DNA of 64,000 nucleotides from NCBI GenBank assembly GCA_023053575.1, contig JAKZAP010000005.1, forward strand, positions 6,572,001 to 6,636,000. Direction: 5' to 3'. The position numbers and the translations under genes are program-made. Position 1 is the first letter of the stretch; each line of letters begins with the position of its first letter. The DNA comes from Branchinecta lynchi. Lineage: Eukaryota; Arthropoda; Branchiopoda; Anostraca; Branchinectidae. The notes under the pieces are model-generated. The model was not told the DNA's origin. It was given only the letters and a program-made list of their open reading frames with translations, and ran no database searches. Below, one piece after another: positions 23,101 through 38,100 of the stretch.

Positions 23101-26100
23101 GATGCATGTATCTGCGCCTTTTCGGCTTTGTTTTGCCCTTCATAGGTTTAAGTTCATTTAATTTCAAATAATGAAAACAAGTAGCTTCATGGCAGAGAGC
23201 AGGCTCGATGGTCAGAAAAGAAGAGGCAAAGAAGAGAGAGAAGTAAGTGATCACCTTTGATATTAAATAATTCGCTGAGAATAGACACACGCAATTGTTG
23301 TGATTTAGTATTTATTTAAACAAGTTTACTAGGGATGACGCAAATATATGGGTGGTGCAAATAGCAAGGTATCCTATATAACTTTAAAATCGTTCGTTCA
23401 TGTCTCGTCATTTTGGCGGAAAAAGTCTTTCCTATCATTATTTAATAGTATAATAATTACCCGAGAGATTATCAAATAAACTCGGAGAGACGGAACAAAA
23501 ATTGACGAAAAGTAGCAACGACTGTTTGTAAGACCATTTGCCAAGAACATGGGCAAGCCGCGCCCAACCACCAAGTCTGTCAAAAAGTCAGTTAGCACAC
23601 ACCTATCTCCCACATCAAGTTGTTGCTGGTGACGTCCGTCATAAGAAACATACGCCGGGTTGCGTGCGTCCGGGTTTAGCATCACCTGTCGAAACAGTTA
23701 GTGCATGAGTCAAAGGGCAAGTCAGGGGTTATTAGCTCTTTGACTGAAAATGAGTACTCCGTACATAAGTGCGTTGAAGCGACATCAAATTTTACTTCTC
23801 TGACGCCAAGTTCTCAGTGAGGGCGAGTTTCGCCTCACCGTGCGCAGCGTTGCCAAGAGTTCGACTCACGAATGTGTCACAACTGCTGACAAAAAGGTGC
23901 TTTTTGACACCTCAAATTTTTTTGAGCATTCCGCGGCACAACGCGCAAAATGTGAATAATCGATAATAACTGAATCTGTAACAAAGTTTTTCAAACCATT
24001 TCTTAACTGTTACATCATATTGTAATAAAATTTAATCGGAAATGAGCTTCACTTCAAACTTTTTTTTGTACAAAATCAAATTAAAGTACATGTTTTGGCA
24101 GTGGTTTGGGGCGCTAGCCCGTCACTTTAACAAAGTAAATGAAAAAGTGCTTTTATGACCTAAAAAGTGCCGTTCGTAAAAAAAAGGTGTCACTTTCAGA
24201 GAAAAAGTGTCTCGGTGCACCCCAGAGACAAAAGTGTCAAAAAGCAGCAAAAGTGTCACGCTCGGCAACACTGATGCGAGCAGAGCGCTTCTTCCATGCC
24301 TGCTGGAGTGAAGGCATGCGAAGCTAATTGTATCTCCGACGAATGAGATAAGCAAGAGGGGCGTCAATTCCTTCCAATCACATGACAGAAGCGAGAAACA
24401 AGTCTTCTCACACACTAAACGCGTTAGCAGTATTGTGCTATAGTCATTAAAATTTACGGCAACCGCTATGGAATCAGCCTTATAGTGGCACTTATTTACG
24501 AAGCACTAATTTTCCAATTCTTACAGCCAAAGGGTTAATAACTAAGTAATCGTGAGTCAAGACAACCAATTAATGTTCGACATGCCTGCTCTAGAACCTA
24601 ATTCTAGTGCTAGAACTCTCTAGAACGTCGATTGACTCGCATTTAGGAATACAAATTGAACAGGTTTCCGATTCGGATACAGCAAACTTCAATTGTACCG
24701 TGTTCTTCAAAACTGTGCTAACTACATTTTCATCATTTTTGCGCCCAGTTTCGCGTATGCCATCTGCATGAAGAAAGCAGAAACTCGGAAAGTTAAAGCT
24801 AATCTACCTGTTAAATGGTGCTCATGTCGTCATCTAACACTGACCACAATTTAACAGAATAACGAATCAGCTATGTTCTTTCCAATGGTATAGTTAACTA
24901 AGTTTTCAAAAAAATTTCAGTTAGCACAATTTTGAAGAACACGGTACAATTAGCAAACGGGAAGTCTCCTCCACTCAGAAAAGTCAGCAGAAAGCTAGCT
25001 GTTTCCGTTTTCCTCAACAACTCTGAAGTTCCAATATTTAACTGAGGATAATTATGACGGCGAAACTAGTAAAAGGCGAGCAGGAATATCGATCACAAGA
25101 CTACCATTTGTGCTAAGTGCGAACACTACACGGCTAGATGGCGTACCTATCTCCATGGCACAATTCTTGTCGGCTCCGGCCATCAAACGACACCCAGGCT
25201 GTGTTCCTGCTGTCGGGCGACACTGAGATCTGATCAAAAGAAAACTGTAAGCACTTATAATAAGTATAAACAAAGAAGGATAAAGATTACTTTGGTCCTC
25301 CTACTACTCTACTACAAGGGTCCTCTTCAGGCTAATATACTTACACTGGATGAAGGTTGCGTTCCATAAAATCGTCAATTGTTAACAATCTTCAACTTAA
25401 TTTCGGGACGGAGCTAACTGCAGCTTTAACGATCGTTAACTTTTTTCCAATTCTACAATTGTTAACTTTTCCCAACGATGCTCACCAGCCATCGTTACAA
25501 AATAGTTACAATCGTTAAGCTCTGGAACGTTACAGAAGATCTGATGGCACGATACGGGTAAGCCAGCTGAGATTTTTACTTTGGCGACATGGCGACTCTT
25601 CTTGGCAAGGATCCTCTTCCGTCCATTGCTAAGAATGTGCTCAGAAACACAACAAACCCTTCAATACCCAGGGCTTAATAACACGAAACATCAGCACAAA
25701 AAATTACTTGAAAAAGGAAAGAAAGAAAAGGAAAAAAAGAAGGCTCATGTTTCTAGCTAGGGTTGGAAAAGGGGCCTTGCTGAGAAGGGACGACTCAGCT
25801 GAGGTGCAGAGGGGAATCCAACCTCAGACAAGATTTCAGATTTCCCGAGAAGTCTTTCCTTTAGAATAATCTATCTGGCTTAAAAGGGAACCAACAAATC
25901 TGGCAAACATACTAGATTGAAGCTAATTGAATGATTTACCTATCGGAAAAATAAATACTGCTCAATATTTCTAGTTAAACATATTTTTATTTTCAAACAA
26001 GATCCCTGCATTCTAACCTTACCTCGATTGACTACAAAATGATGAAAAAGGTAGAGTTAGCAAACTTAATAGCCAGAAAATCCTTTTTCAAAGCAGCTTC

Positions 26101-29100
26101 AAAACAAAGAATAGAATTTGAACAGTTTTGGACATATGACTATTCAGAAAAGTCATATGTGCCTCTTGACTGTCAGGACAGCATGTACATTTCATTTTAA
26201 CATTTTTGCGGCAAAAATCGAGGTAGTGTAAAAACGAGGCTCCTGTAGCCTACTATATAGTTTAGCGCCACCAAAAATATTTTTACAATTCGGCAAACAG
26301 TATTTACGCTTACATAACAAACAAAAAACGGTTAAATAACAGCGTCAGACAGCAGGGTACTTGTTTTTCCGCGGGAAAGGGCTCAAAATTTGTGGAGTTT
26401 ATATCGCGCCAAACTTGGATCTTACTTTGATTTCTCGTGGGAAAGACTAACAGCAAAACAGAATAAATACTGAATACGATGCTACTTCAAGGACACCAGC
26501 TATCCGAATTCGACCAAATCAAAAATCCGAAAAACAAGAAGATGACGCATATGATCCTATTCATACTTTGCATGAATAGCGACTTTCATCCAGATTGTCA
26601 TAGCATGTGACTAGAAAGTGACGCAACTGAAGTTTGAGACAGATAAGAAGTATTTAGGCTTTTAAGGAAAACCCCCGTCTTAGCAAAGAGAGATGTAATC
26701 TGCAAAGTTAGCTCAGAGCGATATTGGTTTTTGGTGTACCGCAAATGCAATCTTAAGTGAAGTTCCAAGTTGTCACGGGGTCAAAAGCATTACCATGAGC
26801 GTAGGTCCACCCTTCTAACAATAGTTACTATTAGCTACTATTTCCGTTCCATCCTCACGAAAAGTTACTACGCTAACCGTTCCAACCTTATCGAAATAGT
26901 AACTAATAGTTACTATTTGCTAACCATGCTCGGGAGCGTGGTAAGCGTAGTAACTACGCATCTCTGGAACGTGATTGGTCGGATTCGCCCGTGGCATGAT
27001 ATTCTTCTTGAAAATAGAAAAATCGTTCCAGCCTTGACGACAGAAAGCCAGAATCGTGACGTCATGCGTAGTAACTACGGTAAGTAGGGTGGAACACGCT
27101 CCATAACTGTGGTTTGGTTACCGTATACCTTAATAACTAAATCAAAATAGCTTAGGTATACCACTCCCGCTTAATTTCCGTAATGAAGGTAGCCTACCTT
27201 TAGTTCTACTCCTGCCGGCACTACGATCGGCCTGAAGGATAAAGAATGAGGGCAAATAGGGGTGACCATGATGGCTGGCACGCTAGGGTGTATCATGGAA
27301 GCCCCGGCGGCCACTGCGTATGCAGTACTTCCAGTGGGGGTTGAGACGATGAGACCTAGAAAAGTACAACGGTTTATAGGGGCAAACCACTCCACAGCGC
27401 AAGCAGCCTTTCTCGATTCACCTTATTTTGTGAAAACTTTACATTTCAGATTCTGGACACGGGACCTATCTGACAAAAGTGACAAATGATGTATAGAAAC
27501 AAGGCCCAGAAAATCTTTTTGCTGCTCAAAACCCACTTCTACTCCATATTTCATGAACCCTGTGGACTTCTATTTGTATTAGTTTCACGACTTTATTCAA
27601 ACTTTAATGCTAGGGCCCATTTCCCATTGTCCGGAATGTGGAATTTTGGGGGTAGCCTGTCTAGGCAGTGTATCTGAAAAGAAGGGGGAGCAGAGCATCC
27701 TTCAGCAAAGAAAATGAACAACGTACAGAAGAGGCGTATTTCTCTGAACGTTAATTAACCTTCAACAGTGCAGTTTTGGGCTAAATGGTAGAATGAGGTT
27801 CCAAAACACCAATTCAGATGTTAATAGTAGTCCTTGAGAGCTACTTCGAATGGCTGAACAGTTTTATTGAAAATAAACATGTTGTTTTCAATAGCACAAC
27901 AAAAGCGGGGCTTGCGAGGCTGTGCTAACTTGTAAGAGAAAAAAGAAGAGAAGAGAGAGTATGGGGAATGAGACCATGTACCGATACCAAAACAAAATAT
28001 TAACGAAAAACATTACCTTACGTGACCCCCAAACAACAAAACACAACAAACAAAAATTATATAAATCTTACAAAAAAAAACCTGAAAAAGTTGACTTTTG
28101 TCGCCTCAAACCAATGAAAACTGCACTGTTCAAACGTAACCAACGTTCCAAGAAGCATACCTCTACTATCTATCCGTCCAAACTAAGCATACCTCTACTA
28201 CCTATTCGGCCAAACTTGTCACTTTGTTTTCGATACGCAGTTCAACGTTCGCCATGGTGGCCTTTGTCATGCATGACCTCCGCTTTTAAATTTTCAAGCT
28301 GTCACCTCCACTCTTCAGTTTTTACGCTCGGCTGATAAGGAATAAGATAAAGACAGGGTCTCGCAAAAAAAGTTTTGTTTGTTTTTCTTGTTTAGAAGAA
28401 AGAATCTGTTACACTATAGCCTGTAAACTTAAATTATTTTGGACCGTTTGATCGGACCTAAGCTATTGTTCTTATGTCAAAAAGTATAGGGATAAACTTT
28501 ACGCTCTAAAAAGGTATGCAAGGACAGTCTATTCCTTAGGCAGTAATAGGCCCTTGCGAAGAGATCAGTGACTGTAGGACACGTTGTGTTCGTTGTGTCA
28601 ATCTCCAAAGACAAACTTTTGACGATAATAAGATCCAACCTAGTCCGCGTTGACAAACAAAAAACGAGTACTCAACTGATAAAAGTAGGCTTCATAAGGT
28701 ACAATTTGCTAAATCACGGCAACACCAATTTTGGAAAGAGTGCAGAGGAATTTGTTCACTTAATATAGTAGGAAACGGAGGTTGGAGGACGGGAGGACAA
28801 GTAAGCAGAAGTAATCTTACTCACTAAAACTCATTTTATCTCGACTTCCAAGAGGAGGGAAAATAGGGGAACATAACTCCATTTGCTCGGAGGCGGAGTC
28901 GGCCGACGTGAGGCGAGTGTGAGGAGAACATACTGGTAGTGCTAAAGACAACTGAGCAACGCTTCACTAAACAAAGAAATTTCATTCCCTATGTGTACCC
29001 AATATTCAGATAAAAGAAAGTCAAGAGAAATGCCACCGCAAACAGGGCTATCATGAAATAACAATAGAATCCAGCCGATTTTTTTTTTGTTAAGGCCCAC

Positions 29101-32100
29101 ACAACAAAACCGCAAATTCAATCAAAACTGATTTCTGGCTAAAGTGGGACAGAAAGAGGTGATATGCTACTGTTTATTTGTCATCTTTCCTCGTTATGGT
29201 TTGCACCTATAGTCCTTTTGTTTTCGACTTTTAAGACACTGGTACTTTATCTTTCTGTCCGTCAACGACCGAACATCAGTTGCTTCTCCCATACAAAAAC
29301 GCGACACTCCCACTTGGATTAGATTTCTGTTCGTTGGAAAAAAATACAAATCCTCCAGAAATTTACCCTTGTGAAGTTAAGAGGTTTAACAAACCCCCTT
29401 TGAAAGTTTAGCCTACATAATACTATAATAGAGAGAGAAAAGAAAAAACTGGGAAGATGTTCGGGCAGAGACACACGAGAGGTGGCAGCACTTCTTTCCG
29501 AATGCCAAAGTGCCGCTGAAGGCGCACGAAGATGAAATTCTTGCAGAAGTCAAAAGTTGCGTTTTCGCAGATACATGGTATCTGTTACCACGGTAGCTGA
29601 ATCTGTAATTAAGGCTATTCTCGCCGTTCCCCGAGGACTCCTCGGGGAATCGAACGGAACGGCGAGAATAGAGGGAGTCACTCCACGCGGACTCCGCGTA
29701 CAGAAATAGCGAGAACACGGGGAATGCTTCCAAAATGGATTTTGTTCAAGAAAAAAATATACAGTTGACGAAATTAGTTGTTTATTCTGATTGCTTTCAA
29801 TTAATTTTGCGTTGCACCAACACTGGCAAAAATTGATTCACCTCTGAATCTGAGTCCTTTTTGATGATAGTGATGATAATCGGAGCATTCCCCGTCAGTG
29901 GGGACTCGCGAGAATACGGTGTCCCCGGGACAAACAAAAACACGGGGACTCCTCAAGTGGAGTCCTCGGGGAACGGCGAGAATACGCCTTTAGTCGTTTT
30001 GCTGATACACGGTTGCTCTGCAAAAACGACTATTGCCAAAATCGCACTTTTCCAAGTCATTCCAAAAGAAAAACTGATATCCAGTTACATCACTAAGCGC
30101 TAAGCTTCTTTCTCACCAATTTGACAAAATTTGATGAAGTGAGATGACTGTCCAGACACCACGATCAGTTACAGCGGTCGGACCGTGGTATCTCAATCAG
30201 ATACCACGATAACTGCAAAATCGCCTTTTGACCGTGTCAGACGCCACGATAACTGCAAAAACGACTTTAGACCGTGGTATCAGATTCCATGGCATCTGCA
30301 AAAACGCAACTAAGGTAAAAGAACATACCATCGCCCTGCACTGACGTGATGTGTCTGCCATCTAGGAAGAGATCAATATTTGACAAGTATGGCGAGGGTC
30401 CGCGGTCGATGACGACTTCATTTAGCACCAGGAGATTTGTTGAGTTCGGCAATCTGTTCTTTAACCCGTTATTTTCGTTGCTGTCCTTTATCTCCTTCTC
30501 CCGTCGAATGATGATACATCGCAGTCGGGATCGTAGCGTTAGTGCGGCATGACCTGAGGGAGAAAACCAGTTTGTATAAATAGGCGCTTTTCGGGTTGCG
30601 AGATGAAGCGGTAAAATGGTCTAATCAGGAACAGCGTACAATTGCGCAAGTAAATAGAAGTACCATTCAGGTTGGATATGAGCTGGTGTTACTAAGGGGC
30701 TGGGATAAAATTACCCGGTTCTGCAAGAAGATTAGGATTTAGTAATGTTCGGGTTTGTAACCTCTCTAACAAAACCACGCTGATTGTCTCACTTGCCAAG
30801 TTTTGCTACCTTCTATGTGTATCACGCTGTCGACGGTTGTCTGCGAGAACTTTTTCCGTCAGAAAAACCGGTTATGTAAATTGTTTCCCTGTTTTAGAGG
30901 GTCTCAGAAAAACCATAAAAGAGCCAAAACCGTGGGTAATTTGTTTACAGCACAGCATAGTTTTAAAGTATTCAAATATTAAAAAATACCGTAAGTTGAA
31001 GGGTAAATAGTGCGAGAGTTTATCCCTCAAGCGGAGCTTCACATTCACTTCGAACTTCCAGCTCTGGAAACTCAAGAATAGATCCAAATGTGAAAAATTA
31101 CTGATGCAGTTTATTTTTAATTAGTTAGCAACACTTCTCAGAGGTTCGTGCGAACCCTCGAACGCTCTCACAGACTATTATCCTGTCGGCTAGGGTCTGG
31201 CATATATACACATGGCAGAAAATGTACTGAACGGAATATGTGAATCCTTCGAGATTTCCACACACACAGAAAACTAGGCATATGTATTATTGTGAGCGGT
31301 AGTGACATCGTTCAGAAATACAGTACTGGTGTACATGTTGGCATATAACTTTTTTATGAGTTGGCATTTCCGCATCTTCACGCTGTTGGGAGTCGACTGC
31401 CAAGCAAGGTTGCGGCATGAAAAACATTTAGAGAGTGACTTTTGGTGAAATGGGAAGGAAAAAAAAAATTTCATGAAAAAAACGTGAAATGGTCACGATT
31501 CCGACCATTTTTGTCGGAAAAAATGACACATCCTAATTTATTTTCACAAAAACACGAAAAACACAGGAATCCCTGCTGCGAGAATGACACATTTGAACGT
31601 TTTATGAAATAGAGTGATTTTTAAGAGTGACAAAAACAAAATAGAGTGATAATTCAAACTATCGTGCGATATGTGGCAACCCTGATGGCAATTAAAGTCC
31701 ACAAATAGTCCGTTGACAGTCGTGATAAAGGCAGAACTGGTAGATCGCCATCTGTCCATCGTACGGAGAACAATTCACCCTGGCGGTATGATATGACACG
31801 AGACAATCTTTGTTGGCAGAAAACTTCAACACTGCCGATTCTTTGGTAGTCAGTTTCACAGTTTTAACAATGAGTTTTACTTTTGTTTTCCGTGTTTACG
31901 TTGTTTAAGATCATATTAAGTAACATTGACGATTTTATCGATTATTCAATTACTGCTGATTAGATCAACATAATCGTTCATATTTAACAAAATCATTCTT
32001 ACTTATTTATTTATGACCCGTTTTTTAGTGATAGCGGAGTAATATCCAAAAACAAAGCCACGAACGAAAAACACTAAACAGAACAGAATAATTAAATAGT

Positions 32101-35100
32101 TTTACGTTCTTCGAATACACATATTTAATACAGATATTTAGTTCCGTGTTCTTGGTGTGGTTTTATTTTAGATTATTTCAAGTCTGTATGATTGACATTT
32201 CAGCTACTTATGTTTGACCATACAACATGCCATTTGGCCGAAGGCCAAGATATCTTTATTTACTTAAACCAACCTAAACTTAAATAGTCACCTGGTTCCA
32301 CCCTTTCCAATCAACGTCTTGCCCCGGGAATTCCCACAGGTTACAGCCCCCCCCCCCCTCTGTCTAGATGGTCAACATGTGGCGAGAACGCTGTAAACCC
32401 ATTATGGTTATGGGACTGCCAACCGCGGGAAGATAACCGCAGACTGATTTAAAGGATCATTACCTTCTAAAACATTGGTGACTTGCTCCTCAAAATTGTC
32501 AAACTCAAACGGCGTCAGAAATCCGAGCGAACCCAAGTGAAAAGCCATCACAGGAGGTACTGATTGCTGAAATGAAAGACAAACAATTACGAATCAATTA
32601 GCCGTAAAATCTGCGTTTGAAGCAACCACAACTTTGATTTTCACAATATTTTCACTTGAATGACAGCTGACTGCAGCAGAGAAGGGTGGAGTAGACTTCA
32701 TGCATAGGAATTTGTCTCACGGTTCAAGTAAAATGATGTATTTACACGCAAAACAGATTATCTAATTCGAAGTTTCTCAGTTCAGTTCAATGGGTTCATT
32801 AACAAATATGAAGATAATAATAACAATACAAAGCAAGAGAAAAGGCTTTCGCCTCTAAATATCAATATCAACCCATCAACAATGCACTTGAAACTATTGA
32901 TTGATTCAGCATTAATCGCATCTTCAGTAAGGCTGTTCCAAGGATCCACAATTCTGTTGCCAAAACCCCACTTAAAAATGTCCTTGTGGAATCTTGATTT
33001 CGCAAGCTTGTACGCGTGCCCCCAATGATGACGGTTAATGCTGAATCTTAAATATAAATCACACATAATCAAACTCAGTCCATTCGTGGAAGCCGAGAAC
33101 CACAATCTTTACATTTTAAATATAAAACACAGAGAGCGTGTTCCACCCTACTTACCGTAGTTACTACGCATGACGTCACGAATTCTGGCTTTTTGTCGTC
33201 AAGGCTGGAACGATTTTTCTATCTTCCAGCTAGATCTCACGCCAGGGGTGAATCCGACCAATCACGTTACAGAGATGCGTAGTTACTACGCTTACTACGC
33301 TCCCGAGCATGGTAAGCAAATAGTAACTATTAGTTACTATTCCGACAAGGTTGGAACGGTCAGCGTAGTAACTTTTCGTGAGGATGGAACGGAAATAGTA
33401 ACTAATAGTAACTATTATTAGAAGGGTGGAACACGCTCAGAGCGGTCACTGCTAGGCATGGGCACTGTTCCTGTTTTCTGTTTCTGTTTTTTTTCCTCCT
33501 GTTTTGCTGTTTACTGTTTTCTGTTTCAGGGACCCAAAATAAACAGAACAGCTGTTTTGAAGCCAGCTGTTTTTTTTCTCACCTGTTCTGTTCCGTTTTG
33601 GTGTGTCCTGTTTTGCCCTGTTCCTGTTTTTTTTTACCTGTTTAAACAGCCAAATCTGTTTTTTGGGGGCAACCCGCCTTATCAGTACAACACATCTTTT
33701 CATTCAAGATTTCCATCATTTCGAAATGCCACATTCCAAAAGAGGCCAATTTGTCAACCTTACCAGTGAGCCACGCGAATTGTGGATGCGATGACGGCTA
33801 CCAAAAATATTGAGCAAAAATCAAGCAATAGTAGGAACAACAGCAAAAAATGGGAACTTCAGATACTGTAAATATTTATTCAGCTCAAGCTGACGGCGAA
33901 TTGCATTTGACTGAGCTAAATGGATACGTAGTCAGCTAAGTCTTAGACTACTGTTGCAGCTTTCCAACCCTTCGTGGCAGAACCAGTCTTCGGGTTCAAT
34001 TTGAACAAGTGCGCAAGCGCTCAAACGTGATGTGTAAAAGTAAAACGTATATCATATCAGAGATGGGCGAATCCGATCATGAAAAGATTCGAATCCGAAT
34101 CCATGGCTAGGTACGAGTCCGAATCCGACCTTAACAAAAATTAAATCATGTTCATAGGATATAGTTTAAAAATCAGAGGTCACTGTGTAAAAATTGGGAA
34201 AACGGAAACTGAAAGGATGTAGAATAGAAATTTGAGCTGATTCGTAAGATTGAGGGTTTGGAATCCGAGTCCGTATCCGAATCCAGCCTGAGAAGCAGAA
34301 GATTCGAATCCGGCCAAAAGGACGAATCCGGATACGGATTCGCCCATCTCTGTATCATATATTGTGTACGAACAGCCTAGTAACCATTCGCCCTTGACGT
34401 TTAATTCATTGGTCAATATGGGCCCAGTTGCCAGCGTTTGGATGTGGGGGGGGGGGGAGTATCACCGAAAGATACATATAGATGGGTCTTTGGGTGGGTC
34501 CAAAGGCCCATCTGGACAATGACGTTCACGCATTCCAAATTTCCACCTTAGTACCAGGCATGTTTAGGAAGTTTGCGAATTTGGTCAGGCAATTTACTCT
34601 GGGCAATCCGGGCCCAGTTGCGCATAATTCGCAAAACGGTGGTAAGCCTTCAAAATTTAACTGAAAAGCCAACTAATTTTTGTTTCATTTAAATAAACAT
34701 ACTGAATTATTGGGATTCTACAAAGGGAATTTTTATTTTCCACTATCTGCTCTAGTTATGACGTTCAGAATATGTGCGGCCGTCCCCACAACGCAAATTC
34801 TACTATGACTCGGGAAATTTTAATCTAAACAACGCTGTTTTTCGTTGGTCAGTGATGAGATTGGTGAAGATTGTTTAGTGCCGGAACAAAAGAAAAATCA
34901 CAAAGCTCTCTCGTAAGGCGTGTAACAAAAATACAAGCGCATAGAGGTACCACAAATCACACGGAAATTCCACTATTTGAAAAACGATTATTCTTGAATA
35001 GTGGAAGAACGAAGTAACGCATTTTCAGCGGCTCTTCAAGCTGTTTTAAATGAATACGTGATGGGTAACTAGATAATACTAGATTGTCCTATCCCAGCCT

Positions 35101-38100
35101 TTTTAGGTTCAACTTTAAAGGAAACATCACTGGTCACTGGGGGAATTGTAACCAATTGCCCTTGAACCGAGAGTGTATACCGAGAACGGAAAACCGGTTA
35201 TCGCGGCCGCAAGAGTGGAGTGTTCATAAATGAACTTACCACTAAAACCGAACATGTGATCACCAAGAAGGGCTCACACGACGTATTATCTGTTCAGCAA
35301 AGTTAAATCTGATTTCAAAAGACTAGTACTTTCAACTTCAAAAAGGCTAGAAAGGCTGAAATTAGCTTAGCGACATCACGACATCCGCACCGGTTCATGA
35401 TGTAAACAAACGATAACTGGAATTCCTGACAGTATTTTTGGCACAACCTCAATTCTATACGAAAAAGTTGAGATTTTTTCAACTTGATGATGAAAGTGGA
35501 AGTTTGAGCCTTGTATGACCATGCTCAAAAGAAACCACCGAGGAAAAGCTATTCGGTATTCTGATTGAACATGCATCTCTCGCGACCCTCCCCTCACAAA
35601 AAAATGACCATCATCACCAACCACTATCACGAAGTGAAGCTTGCTTAACTTTGAGTTTGTATGATCCGTAAACTTTAGTTTATTACCGATCACGATCACA
35701 AACAATCCAAGTGGAAAGGTAGGCTATGCGAAAATTTCTTGTTAAGACAAACGAAACTTCCATGGCTCATTTTCCATCGGGAAAAAGTGTAATTCATTGA
35801 TAAGGGCAGCTGGAATTCTGGACCAATATATTTCTTGTTTTATGAAAAGAACTCGAAGAAAGGCATCTGTGCGGTGCAAGGAAGAACTATTTAAGATACT
35901 TCTTGGTACATGGCAAACTATACGTGGACTCTGCTTTAAAAATAATAAAAAATAAGGGAAATCAAATAATAAAAAAAAACCTGTTTTAAACAGCCGGTTC
36001 TGTTTTTTTTCGCCTGTTTAACAGCTGTTTCTGTTTTCGAAGTCATCATTTCTGTTAAAACAGAACAGGACCTGTTTTCAAGATTCCTGTTTTCTTTCTG
36101 TTTCTGTTCTTAATGTGACCTGTTTCTGCCTGTTCCTGTTTGAATGCAAAAACAGAACAGCGCCCATGCCTAGTCACTGCTCCTACTCTCAGACACAACC
36201 TTACTTCTCAATTTACAAAATAACTAAGCAATTTCCTTTATACGTTCCTGCACCTGCAAAACTGTGTATTTACACTCTAAACACATTCTCTAATTCGAAG
36301 TTTCTCTAGATATCTTTTTCCCGTTTGATAGAGAACTCTGGACTGTTTTCGAACCTGATTCCTCCATTCTGTCCTACGATAAGTCAATAATGTCTATGTC
36401 ACCATACACCAGACCAATAGCGTGCCTCGGTTTTACGCTAGCTTGGACCGGGAATAGGTACTTTGAGGGAACCAGACTTCGTGTTCTTCGAGGTAAAGTA
36501 AAGATTTATTTATTTCCTTCAACAGAGGGGTAATTTAATATATAAACAAAACTATACATAAATCATCTGCTCCATCCAATGACAATATAAATATTACTGG
36601 AAAAAAAAAAGTTTGAACAACTAAACTAAGATTATCAACGTCTTACATTGTGGCTATAGAGGGCTTCCGAAACTTGTTTATAAAAGTTTGTCAACTTTTC
36701 TTTAGAACCGAAACAGGATCTTTACTTTAAAATCGGAAACTAACTGATAAGAACAACAGATAATACTGACAGAACTTGATGTCGTCCTTAGGGGAGAAAA
36801 GGGACGAAACCCGCCAGGCCGAAGCACTGACCAATTCGTGCGTGCCGCAAATATATCAGGTTTGGCGAAAAAAAAAACCCGAAAATCAAGGTTTTCTATT
36901 TCTTCGATAGATACAACATACCTGAAAGAGTGAGCTGGCATACAAAAGTGTGCCATCGCCACCGAGGCAAACGATGAAGTCAATCTTGTCTGTGAGGTCG
37001 TCTTTCCCTTCACGGAACGACATTAGTTTCTCTTTGACGGCAAGGAATCCCGAATGTCCTTTTAGAAGAGGTTCTTCTAGGACGCTGCTTTCAACGAATA
37101 CGACCATCCGCTTTTGCTGAAATAAAGTAAGACAGCTTGAATCATTCCTAATATTTTCTAACGAAAAACTAGAAAAAGAGCGGACTATTCAATACTTCAG
37201 ACGAGACCATTCATTTCAGTCTCAAACACGTCATGTGGTGTTTCTCGTCTAGTATTTCTAACCGGTATAGTTCTTGATTCTGGCCAAGCATTAGCCAGTC
37301 GTATGTTTTGAGGCCGCAAGGCCCTTGAAACCGTCCTGTGGGCACATATTTAAACACAAAAAAACTATCAAATCTGACCGTACTTACCGTAGTTACTATG
37401 CATGACGTCACGATTTTTGGCTTCTCGGCGTCAAGGCTGGAACGCATATTTAGATTTTCGGTAAAATATACCTCCACGGGGTAATCCGGCCAATCACGTT
37501 ACAGAGATTCGTACTTACAAGGGTTACGCACTAGTTACACACCTGCGCGAGAAGCTTTCGTGCTGGATGCGTATTTACGTTTTCCTTTCTCGGTTTCTTA
37601 TGCTAAATTTTCATTTCTTTCATCATCAGTAAATTTTTCTTCATCATTAGTAGGTTTTTCTTCAAAAGCCTCAATTTTTCACTGAAAAATATGATACGTT
37701 CGCATCGACACAACGCAAGAATGGAACTTGGTTCAATTCTTGCATTGCGTTTTATTTGGCTGCGCAAGATCTGCGTTGCATCGCCGCAAACGCTACGCAG
37801 AGGTGGCGTAGCTCAGTGTTCAACACGTCAATGTGAAAGCGGTTTTCTGCATTATCTGAGTATGTCTTACGCTTACGGAATATTTATTTGCAAATCGATA
37901 ATCGTGGTTACTGTCAAAATAAAGCCAAAATACCCTGCTAATGAAAACCTATTCTAAACAACTATGAGCAACACATCCTGGGTCCTTGACAAATATAAGA
38001 GCGTGTTCCACCCTTCTAACAATAAGTTACTATTTCCGTTCCAACCTCACGAAAAGTTACTAGGCCGACCGTTCCAACCTTCTCGAAAGAGTAGGTAAAA

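Larger units (their letters stand above)
23686..27197 (-). other. NADK: NADK intron 7
   Basis: 3.5 kb. 23848-24275 looks like a decayed hAT-type sequence (CAGCGTTGCCAAG on the left, CTCGGCAACACTG on the right, no clear duplication). 24688-24951 is a fold-back element. 26797-27101 is a MITE. The region 24960-26790 shows no recognised element except a weak inverted pair at about 25371-25545. Confidence 0.6.
27356..30328 (-). other. NADK: NADK intron 6
   Basis: About 3 kb. 27356-29550 shows no recognised element; a 33-bp phrase (AAGCATACCTCTACTA...) is duplicated at about 28155 and 28187. The acceptor side is occupied by the AGTTGC element 29555-30311, which ends 18 bp before exon 6's donor. 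Confidence 0.6.
32567..36921 (-). other. NADK: NADK intron 4
   Basis: 4.4 kb, largely a LINE 3' fragment, a MITE and a nested pair of hAT elements. 36181-36877 shows nothing except a phrase (CTAATTCGAAGTTTCTC) shared with 32763. Confidence 0.65.

Noticed and set aside
23848..24275. Delimited hAT element
   Set aside because: Ends look like CAG-type repeats but the flanking 8-mers do not match, so boundaries are not proven.
27922..28335. Lysine-rich open frame of 137 codons
   Set aside because: AT-rich intron sequence with internal short repeats and no splice or domain support.
33458..33794. Phe/Cys-rich frames at the hAT end
   Set aside because: They are translations of low-complexity CTGTTTT terminal sequence.
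37211..37477. Minus-strand open frame as an extra NADK exon
   Set aside because: Exons 3 and 4 already join in phase 0 and match the family without it; half of it is MITE sequence.
37805..37850. Second tRNA-like sequence
   Set aside because: An A-box-like GTAGCTCAGTG is present but there is no B box or cloverleaf.
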